Source: an uncultured Collinsella sp.
GTDB taxonomy: Bacteria; Actinomycetota; Coriobacteriia; Coriobacteriales; Coriobacteriaceae
DNA: 26,672 nt
Direction of reading: 5' to 3'
NCBI GenBank assembly: GCA_902479095.1
Contig: CABSNL010000026.1
Location: forward strand, 1 to 26,672
A model generated the notes under the pieces. It saw only the letters and a program-made list of their open reading frames with translations, was not told the origin of the DNA and did no database searches. The position numbers and the translations under genes were made by a program. This document shows positions 15,328 to 21,826 of the stretch, piece by piece; positions within the stretch are counted from its first letter, which is position 1, and every line of letters starts with the position of its first letter.

Positions 15328-16623
15328 CTACGCCCCAAGTGCCGCCATGGGAATCACCGCCACGCCGTCGTCGCGTGTGTAGGCAATGCTCCCCTTTCCA
15401 ACCACGACCGCCAAAAACGCCGGCGCGGCATTCTGGGCGGCAGGATTGGAGAGCACTTTCCTCTCCAGCGCCTTGAGATTTCTCGCTCCATCGTCTGCTT
15501 TCGCATCACTCAGCTTGACCTCGATGGCTCCCCAGCGCCCGTCGTGCTCAACGATCAGATCGACCTCAAGGCCCTTCTCATCTCGGAAATAATGGACACT
15601 GTTGTCGACACCGCCGTAGGTGGAAAGGAACACGCGCACGTCGCGCAGGACGAGATTCTCAAAGAGCATCCCCAGCGTTTGCATATCGCCAAGCAGCCGC
15701 TCAGGGGTAGCCCCCAGCAACGCCGCCGCAAGTGACGGGTCACAGAAGTAGCGCTTGGGGCGCACGCGAACGCGGGCCTTCGAGCGCATGGGCGGCTCCC
15801 ATCCGCACAGATCCTCGGTCAGCTTGAGCCTGTTGAAGAGGTCCAAGTACGCAGCGATGGTCCTCTCGTCGGGGCCCGCCTCACCGTACGAGGCGTCCTT
15901 TACGAGCGTCTTGTACGTGACAGCCTGGCTCTCGTTCATGGCAAGAGCTCGCAAAAGGCCGTGTGCAAGCTCGGGCGACATGCCCTCGTCCAGCACGTTG
16001 ACGTCGAGCACCGAGTGCACGTACTGGCTTGCCGTCTCTCGCGCAAGATCTTCCGAAAGCCCAAGATTTGCAGGCCAACCGCCCCTGCAGCACCAGCGGG
16101 CGACGTCATCCACCGTGCTCTCGCGACGCTGAGGGGCAAAATCCTCGCCCTTAAAGAGGCTTGCCAGTGACACGAGCGGCTCGCCGTCGCCCGACTCACA
16201 CAGGGCCATGGGGCGCATTGACAGACGAGCGATCCTACCCGTGCCGGAATGACGAACATGGCTGCGCTCCTCGCTTTTGAGCGCGGTCGAGCCCGTGAGC
16301 AAAAGTGTCCCCCGTTCGTTGCCGCTCGCGTCCACGAAACGCCGGGCGGCATCCCAAACCTCGGGCACCTCCTGCCATTCATCGACCAGGTGTGGCGCAT
16401 CGCCGATGAGCGCCAGGCTTGGGTCGACCTCTGCCGCCGCACGCTGCGCAGGCTCATCGAGCCTGGAGACGCTCGCCGAGCGAGAGAGCGCCGTCCAGGT
16501 CTTGCCGCACCATTTGGGGCCGTTGATCTCCACACAGCCAAACGCCCGCATAAGGGTGTCGAGGCGCTCCTCTATGAGCCGGGGCCTATATCCCTTTTGG
16601 GTCAATCTCTTTGGTGCATCCAT
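15328..16623 (-). CDS. AAA_14/DUF4143 ATPase
   Basis: A 431-residue ATPase with Walker A GPKWCGKT (35-42), Walker B HLVDEW (D81, E82), and a sensor-like LLLTGSTAL segment. A C-terminal DUF4143 domain carries EVDLIV and AIEVK elements (E353, D355, E368, K370), the PD-(D/E)xK nuclease-like signature. Such proteins are abundant in many bacterial and archaeal genomes, move between strains, and have no settled function. The start at 16623 has only a distant GAGAGG upstream. A 23-bp tandem array lies directly upstream and probably controls it. A terminator follows 250 bases downstream. There is no partner gene, so it looks like an autonomous unit. Confidence 0.88.
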   Translation of the reverse strand: MDAPKRLTQKGYRPRLIEERLDTLMRAFGCVEINGPKWCGKTWTALSRSASVSRLDEPAQRAAAEVDPSLALIGDAPHLVDEWQEVPEVWDAARRFVDASGNERGTLLLTGSTALKSEERSHVRHSGTGRIARLSMRPMALCESGDGEPLVSLASLFKGEDFAPQRRESTVDDVARWCCRGGWPANLGLSEDLARETASQYVHSVLDVNVLDEGMSPELAHGLLRALAMNESQAVTYKTLVKDASYGEAGPDERTIAAYLDLFNRLKLTEDLCGWEPPMRSKARVRVRPKRYFCDPSLAAALLGATPERLLGDMQTLGMLFENLVLRDVRVFLSTYGGVDNSVHYFRDEKGLEVDLIVEHDGRWGAIEVKLSDAKADDGARNLKALERKVLSNPAAQNAAPAFLAVVVGKGSIAYTRDDGVAVIPMAALGA

Positions 16624-16656
16624 AGACGGCCGTCCCTCTCTATCACGCGATATGCG

Positions 16657-16757
16657 AAATTACGCCATTCTCAATGCTGATTTTACGCTACTTTCAATGT
16701 AGTTTTTACGCCATGACAGATGTAGTTTTTACGCCATTTTCATTGAAGGTTTTACGC
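16657..16757 (-). repeat. Tandem array, five copies at exact 23-bp period
   Basis: The plus-strand element TTTTACGC recurs with TACGC at 16661, 16684, 16707, 16730 and 16753, always 23 bases apart (the first copy has ATTACGC). In gene orientation the unit resembles CATTGAAAATGGCGTAAAA. The array ends about 34 bases before the DUF4143 ATPase start, in promoter position. Confidence 0.88.
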
Positions 16758-16808
16758 TTGGCATCCTTAGCGCGACCCATTCCGAGCATCACATCAGAGC
16801 GTGCTTGG

Positions 16809-18200
16809 TTATCTCCGCTCGCACATCTCGGCAAACGAAATCAGCTTGGCATCTCCCCTGCTCGCCGCAGCTTCCTGACATCCTTGCGTAAAGCCTCGCT
16901 TCGAGAAGATCGCATAGCTTTTGTGCTGCCGTCTAAAGAGCTCGCTTCGATGCACGAGCTTTTGCAGCACGTCTTCGCCCACCGGTTCATTGCGCCATTT
17001 GCATTCCGCAAACAGCGCAGTGCCCTCGCCATCGTCAACAATCAAGTCGATTTCTTCCTGCGTATGCGTGCGATTATCCGTCCCCCACCAGCGCCCAACG
17101 CTTGCCGGAACCACATCAAGCTGGCCCGCCCGCGCGAGTTCGTACACGTATTGTCTGCATATAAGCTCAAAGACCGTACCCATGTAATCCGATACGTGCG
17201 GCTCAATGCGCTCATACGCCATCTCGGCCATATCGTTTTGAATCAGCCCGATGTTCTGCGGCACAAACTTGTACCAGAACCTAAACATCTGATCGCTCAG
17301 CAGATACACGGCTCGTTTATTGCCCATCTCGTTTAGGGGCAGCTCGCGCTCGACAATCCCAAGCGACGCCAGCTTATCCACATAGCTCTTTACGTTGCTC
17401 GCAGGAATTCCCGTAGAGCTCGCAATCTCCGAGATCTTCGAGCGTCCCTGGGCAATTGCCTGCACGATCGCATCATATTGCTCGGGATTGCGGCACTCTT
17501 GCAACAGTAGGTTACTCGGCTCTTCAAAGAGATAGCCCGTAGGGGCAAGAAAAAGACGTTTGATGTTGTCCTTGAGCGATACGGTAGGATCGACTTTCTC
17601 GATATATGCAGGAATGCCGCCCGTCATGCCATAGCAAACTGCAGCGTCTTCGCGACTCATGCTCTGCCACAGGCCGAGGGTCGTCGTAAAATCGAGCGGC
17701 AAGATCTTAAACTGGGCCGTACGCCTACCGTATAGCGGACTCTCGTAACCCAACACCTGTTCCTCCATAAACGAAAGAGACGAGCCGCATAGAATCAGCA
17801 TGAGCCTGGTCTCTTTGTACAAGTGGTCGATCTTGTCTTGCAGCAACGAGCTGATCTCGGGATTCGATTGGGCGAGATAGGGATACTCGTCAATCACAAC
17901 AATCAAACGTTCCGTGCGAGCCATGGTGGCCAACGCATCGAACGCCTCGTCAAAACTACGAAACGACACACCTGCAGCACCAACCGAATCCGCAAGTATC
18001 GCCTGGCTAAAGCCGTGCAGGTTTGCCTCTGCATTGGTACGACGAGCTTGAAAGTAAATAGCCTTCTTGCCTTGGATGAACTCTGTGATAAGGCGCGTTT
18101 TACCCACACGACGGCGGCCGTAAATCACAGGCATCTCAAAGGAGCCCGTGCCATACAGTCGATTGAGCTCGGACATTTCCGTTGTTCTTCCGATAAACAT
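16809..18200 (-). CDS. Archaeal-type AAA ATPase with DUF234
   Basis: A 463-residue protein with an N-terminal ATPase domain: Walker A GRRRVGKT (28-35) and Walker B VVIDEYP (D104, E105). A winged-helix-like region (about 245-290) follows, then a C-terminal DUF234 domain with EIDLIV and AECK elements (E383, D385, E399, K401) of the PD-(D/E)xK type. The start follows GGAAGG. A perfect 25-bp inverted repeat lies directly upstream and probably serves as its operator or promoter. The family is widespread and mostly uncharacterised; the nuclease-like C-terminus and HTH suggest DNA contact. It is cut off from the DUF4143 gene by the 23-bp array, so each ATPase seems to be its own unit. Confidence 0.9.
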   Translation of the reverse strand: MFIGRTTEMSELNRLYGTGSFEMPVIYGRRRVGKTRLITEFIQGKKAIYFQARRTNAEANLHGFSQAILADSVGAAGVSFRSFDEAFDALATMARTERLIVVIDEYPYLAQSNPEISSLLQDKIDHLYKETRLMLILCGSSLSFMEEQVLGYESPLYGRRTAQFKILPLDFTTTLGLWQSMSREDAAVCYGMTGGIPAYIEKVDPTVSLKDNIKRLFLAPTGYLFEEPSNLLLQECRNPEQYDAIVQAIAQGRSKISEIASSTGIPASNVKSYVDKLASLGIVERELPLNEMGNKRAVYLLSDQMFRFWYKFVPQNIGLIQNDMAEMAYERIEPHVSDYMGTVFELICRQYVYELARAGQLDVVPASVGRWWGTDNRTHTQEEIDLIVDDGEGTALFAECKWRNEPVGEDVLQKLVHRSELFRRQHKSYAIFSKRGFTQGCQEAAASRGDAKLISFAEMCERR

Positions 18201-18215
18201 AGGGCCATCCTTCCT

Positions 18216-18271
18216 TTACGTTATAGCTAGCTATATTATACCTTCCTATAATATAGCTAGCTATAACGTAA
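18216..18271. repeat. Perfect 25-bp inverted repeat with nested palindromes
   Basis: Arms 18216-18240 and 18247-18271 are exact inverted copies around the loop CCTTCC. Each arm contains the self-palindrome TATAGCTAGCTATA, and TATAAT boxes face both ways beside the loop. It ends 15 bases before the DUF234 ATPase start codon, covering its promoter and ribosome site region. Confidence 0.9.
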
Positions 18272-18324
18272 TTCGACTAGCGGCGCACGCAAAAGAGGCG
18301 GTACACCACCGCACGTGGACCGTT

Positions 18325-18434
18325 CCGGAAAATGTATCCCGTTCTGGAGCCAAAAACTGGGCCGTAGTTTCCGCCAAGCATGCCATCCGGAAAGCGCGTC
18401 CCGTTCTGAGCGCCAAATCCGGGACGCAGTTTCC
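18325..18434. repeat. Two REP-like 48-base elements
   Basis: Units at 18325-18372 and 18387-18434 match at 35 of 48 positions. The second is itself an interrupted palindrome with outer GGAAA/TTTCC and inner GCGTCCCG/CGGGACGC arms; the first has decayed arms. They resemble intergenic REP-type repeats. Confidence 0.6.
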
Positions 18435-18443
18435 ACTCCAAAC

Positions 18444-18476
18444 AAAAAGGCCCCGGCTCGCGATAAAGTCGAGGCC
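18444..18476 (-). terminator. Terminator of the ssnA-ygfK-ferredoxin-xdh operon
   Basis: On the minus strand GGCCTCG pairs with CGGGGCC-type bases (one G-U pair) and is followed by TTTTTG. It lies about 70 bases past the Mo hydroxylase stop. Confidence 0.6.
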
Positions 18477-18545
18477 AAAGGCACAGCATATGCAGTTGGT
18501 GTTAAGCGCAAACAGCCCATCAGCAATGGCCGTCCACGCTCTACC

Positions 18546-21323
18546 CTACCCGCGGCGACGGGCGCGGCTGTAGGGCGTATCCACCATGGGCAGATCCGGA
18601 CGCAGCTTGCCGTCAAATGCGCGATAGGCGTTCTGTACGGCGGGCGCCGTGGGAATCGTTGCGATCTCGCCGATGCCCTTGCCGCCGTATGCCACGGGCA
18701 GCAGCTCATCCTTCTCCACGTAGATGGCGTGGATATCCGGAATCTCGGGCGCACGGAACAGTCCGAGCGTGCCGTACCTTGCCTGGGGCACGCAGTCCTT
18801 GAGCGGCCAATCCTCGGTAAGCGCATAGCCCATACCCATGAGCACGCCGCCTTCGATCTGACCCTGGATGGAGATGGGATTGACCACCTTGCCGGAATCA
18901 TGCGCGGCATAGACCTCGCTCACGCGGCCGTCATCGTCCAAAATGACCACATGCGTGGCAAAGCCGTAGCAGATGTGGCTCTTGGGGTTGGGAACGTCGG
19001 CGCCCAGTTTGTCGGTCGGCTCCAAGTACACGTAGCCAAACTCGCATCCCTCGAGTGCCTTGATGGCGGCCACAGGATCCTGAGGATGCATACCCTGGCC
19101 GGCGACGAGCTCCTGCGTGTGCAGCTGATAGGCGCGACCGTCGTCGTACTCGATCTTGACGCCGTCGCCATGCGCATTCACGGGAGCGGCGGGCGCAGAC
19201 TTGCCGGCCTCGATGTCAAGCATGGCATCGCGCAGCAGGAAGGCGGCACCGCGCACGGCCTCGCCGGTCACGACCGTCTGACGCGAACCAGACGTGGTAC
19301 CGGAGTCGGGAGCGTTCTCGGTGGAGCACTCGCCGTTGGCAATGTAGCGAAGCGGCAGACCGCATGCCTCGGCAACGTCCTGCAAAAAGACGGTGTTGCA
19401 GCCCTGGCCGATGTCGGACGTGGCGGCATAGACCACGGCCACGCCGTTCTCGACGCGAATCTTACAGCGGCCGGCATCGGGCAGGCCCACGCCCACGCCG
19501 GCGTTCTTCATGGCGCAGGCGATGCCAGCGTGTCCGGGATGCGCGTAGTAGGCATCCTTGACCTCGAGCAGCGTCTCCTTAAGCGCCGTGGAGCAGTCGG
19601 CGATCTGGCCGTTGGGCAGAACCTCGCCCGGCTCGATGGCATTACGGTAACGAATCTCCCACGGGTCCAGGCCGACCTTCTCTGCCAGCAAGTCGATCAG
19701 GCTCTCGAGCGCAAACTCGGACTGGCAAACGCCAAAGCCGCGGTACGCGCCGGCGGGCGGGTTGTTGGTGTAGTAGCCAAAACCGCGAATGTCGGTGTTC
19801 TGGTACTTGTAGGGGCCGACGGCATGCGTGCAGGCGCGCTCGAGCACCGGGCCGCACAGCGACGCGTAGGCGCCGGTGTCAAAGTTGATCTCGCAGTCCA
19901 GACCGGTAAAGTTGCCCTCGGCGTCGCAGCCCAGCGTAAAGGTACCGTCCATGGCATGGCGCTTGGGATGGAACGCGAGCGACTCGGCACGCGTGAGCTT
20001 GCACTTCACGGGACGCTGGAACTTATATGCGGCGAGCGCGGCCAGATGCTGGATGGACACGTCCTCCTTGCCGCCAAAGCCGCCACCCACAAGCATGGTC
20101 TCGACGACCACACGCTCGGGTTCGTTGTCCCAGCCAAACATATGGGCGCACTCTTTGCGCGTGTCGTAGGCACCCTGGTCGGTCGACTGCACCTTGACGC
20201 CGTTCTTGTACGGGAAGGCGACGGCGCACTCGGGCTCCAAGAAGGCATGCTCGGTAAAGGGCGTGGTAAAGCGCTGCGTCACGGTAAACGCGCTCTCCGC
20301 CAGCGCCTTGGCGGCGTCGCCGCGCGTCACGTGACGGCTCTGGCACACGTTGTCCTTGAGCTCCACCGTGTTGCCGAAGGCAAAGAAGCTGTCGTGCAGG
20401 CGCGGGGCGTCGGCAGCCCTGGCCTCGACAATGTTGCGCACGGGCTCCAGCGGCTCGTAATCGATCTTTACGAGCTTCTTGGCCTTCTCGAGTGTCGCTT
20501 CGTCCTCGGCGACCACCAGCACGATGGCGTCACCCACGCAGCGGGTGATATCGCCCTGGGCGATCATGACATCCCAGTCCTGGATAAGGTGGCCGACCTG
20601 GTTGACCGGCACGTCCTCGGCGCGCAGGATGCCCACCACACCGGGCAGGGCCTCGGCCTTGGAGGTGTCGATGGAGAGCACACGGGCGCGCGGATACTTG
20701 GAGCGCACGGCGCTGGCATAGGTCAGGCCCGGCTGATCGAGCTCGTCGATGTCGTCGGGATACTTGCCCTCGCCGAGCACCTTCTTGCGCACGTCGATAC
20801 GGAAGGCGCGCTTGCCCACGCCGTAGTCATCGCCGCGCTCCAGGTCCTCGTCGATCTGCTTTTCGCCGCGGAGCACCGCAGCGGCCAGCGAGATGCCCTC
20901 GATAATCTTTTTGTAGCCGGTGCAGCGGCAAACGTTACCGCGAATGGCGTACTTAATCTGCTCCTCGGTGGGCTCGGGGTCCTCGGCGATGAGCGCTGCG
21001 CCCGCCATGACCATGCCGGGAATGCAAAAGCCGCACTGCACGGCGCCCACGGCGCCAAAGGCGTACACAAAGGCCTCGCGCACGTCCTCGGACAGGCCCT
21101 CGACGGTCACGATGTTGCGACCGGCGGCAAGAGCGGTGGTCAGCACGCACGCCTTGACGGCCGCACCGTCCACATGGATGGTGCAGGTGCCGCACGCGCC
21201 CTCGGAGCAGCCGTCCTTGGCGGAATGGATATGCAGGTCGTCGCGCAGGTAGCGCAGCAGCGGTTTGTTTTGGGTCGTCGTGCGCTCGACGCCGTTAACG
21301 GTAAAAGTGAATTCCTGTGCCAT
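18546..21323 (-). CDS. xdhD: Fused [2Fe-2S]/molybdopterin dehydrogenase, XdhD-like, predicted selenium-dependent type
   Basis: A 925-residue xanthine-dehydrogenase-family enzyme. The N-terminal plant-type ferredoxin domain binds one [2Fe-2S] cluster through C39, C44, C47 and C59, and the second through C97, C100, C132 and C134. The rest is the molybdopterin-binding large subunit, with GGGFGGKED and GAYRGFG motifs and the catalytic glutamate E886 in GKGIGE. There is no FAD domain or FAD subunit gene, unlike classical xanthine dehydrogenase. The length and fused layout match E. coli XdhD and the selenium-dependent xanthine dehydrogenase group, whose cofactor carries labile selenium, not selenocysteine. 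It starts 12 bases after the ferredoxin stop, with AAGGGA upstream. Likely substrates are xanthine, urate or hypoxanthine. Confidence 0.94.
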   Translation of the reverse strand: MAQEFTFTVNGVERTTTQNKPLLRYLRDDLHIHSAKDGCSEGACGTCTIHVDGAAVKACVLTTALAAGRNIVTVEGLSEDVREAFVYAFGAVGAVQCGFCIPGMVMAGAALIAEDPEPTEEQIKYAIRGNVCRCTGYKKIIEGISLAAAVLRGEKQIDEDLERGDDYGVGKRAFRIDVRKKVLGEGKYPDDIDELDQPGLTYASAVRSKYPRARVLSIDTSKAEALPGVVGILRAEDVPVNQVGHLIQDWDVMIAQGDITRCVGDAIVLVVAEDEATLEKAKKLVKIDYEPLEPVRNIVEARAADAPRLHDSFFAFGNTVELKDNVCQSRHVTRGDAAKALAESAFTVTQRFTTPFTEHAFLEPECAVAFPYKNGVKVQSTDQGAYDTRKECAHMFGWDNEPERVVVETMLVGGGFGGKEDVSIQHLAALAAYKFQRPVKCKLTRAESLAFHPKRHAMDGTFTLGCDAEGNFTGLDCEINFDTGAYASLCGPVLERACTHAVGPYKYQNTDIRGFGYYTNNPPAGAYRGFGVCQSEFALESLIDLLAEKVGLDPWEIRYRNAIEPGEVLPNGQIADCSTALKETLLEVKDAYYAHPGHAGIACAMKNAGVGVGLPDAGRCKIRVENGVAVVYAATSDIGQGCNTVFLQDVAEACGLPLRYIANGECSTENAPDSGTTSGSRQTVVTGEAVRGAAFLLRDAMLDIEAGKSAPAAPVNAHGDGVKIEYDDGRAYQLHTQELVAGQGMHPQDPVAAIKALEGCEFGYVYLEPTDKLGADVPNPKSHICYGFATHVVILDDDGRVSEVYAAHDSGKVVNPISIQGQIEGGVLMGMGYALTEDWPLKDCVPQARYGTLGLFRAPEIPDIHAIYVEKDELLPVAYGGKGIGEIATIPTAPAVQNAYRAFDGKLRPDLPMVDTPYSRARRRG

Positions 21324-21335
21324 GGTGATTCCCTT

Positions 21336-21815
21336 CTACACGCCGGCGGCGATGCCGGTGCGGTCGTGGATGGCGCCATGAGGGCAGACGACGGCGCACA
21401 TGCCGCACGACAGGCAGTCCACGCCGTCGATATGGGCGCAGTTGTCCTCGATGCGGATAGCGCCGGCAGGGCACTTTTTGGCGCACATACCGCAACCGAT
21501 GCAGCTCGTGTCGCAGACCTTGCGCGCAATGGCGCCCTTATCGGTGTTGTTGCAGCGCACCAGAATGTTCTGGTAGCCGGGGACGAAAGCAATCACGCAC
21601 TGCGGGCACGCCATGCCGCACAGGCCACAGCCCGTGCACTTGGAGCGATCCACGCGGGCGATGCCATCGACCAGCGCAATGGCACCGTGGGGGCAGGCCG
21701 TGACACAGGCGCCACAGCCAATGCAGCCTTCGCTGCAGCGGGCGTCGCCGCCTGCGGAGGCGCAACCGCTTCCGCAGGCAACGTAGGCCACGTTATGTTG
21801 AATGGATTTGGCCAT
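21336..21815 (-). CDS. Polyferredoxin with four [4Fe-4S] motifs
   Basis: A 159-residue iron-sulfur protein with four CxxCxxCxxxCP motifs: C31-C41, C60-C70, C105-C115 and C134-C144, each ending in Cys-Pro or Cys-Pro-like. Extra cysteines occur at 14, 18, 27, 73, 88, 101 and 126. It has no signal peptide or membrane segment, so it is cytoplasmic. It sits 11 bases after ygfK and 12 bases before the Mo hydroxylase gene, so it almost surely carries electrons between the YgfK flavoprotein and the hydroxylase that lacks an FAD subunit. A ribosome site AGGCGAG precedes the start. Confidence 0.93.
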   Translation of the reverse strand: MAKSIQHNVAYVACGSGCASAGGDARCSEGCIGCGACVTACPHGAIALVDGIARVDRSKCTGCGLCGMACPQCVIAFVPGYQNILVRCNNTDKGAIARKVCDTSCIGCGMCAKKCPAGAIRIEDNCAHIDGVDCLSCGMCAVVCPHGAIHDRTGIAAGV

Positions 21816-21826
21816 AAGAGACTCGC

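Larger units (their letters stand above)
18201..18545. other. 345-base gap with palindromes and terminator
   Basis: This non-coding junction between the ATPase gene and the Mo hydroxylase gene contains the 25-bp inverted repeat, two REP-like 48-base elements and the probable terminator of the hydroxylase operon. No gene was found. Confidence 0.7.

Noticed and set aside
16657..16757. CRISPR or replication iterons at the 23-bp array
   Set aside because: The conserved part is only about 8-10 bases and no replication initiator or cas gene is nearby; a promoter-linked binding array fits better.
8295..18545. Integrated phage or conjugative element
   Set aside because: No integrase, transposase, structural or mobilisation gene and no flanking att-like direct repeat was found, so only an island of unknown transfer route is claimed.
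18546..21323. Selenocysteine (TGA) codon in the predicted selenium-dependent hydroxylase
   Set aside because: The frame is open without an internal TGA; selenium in this family is a labile cofactor atom and not encoded.
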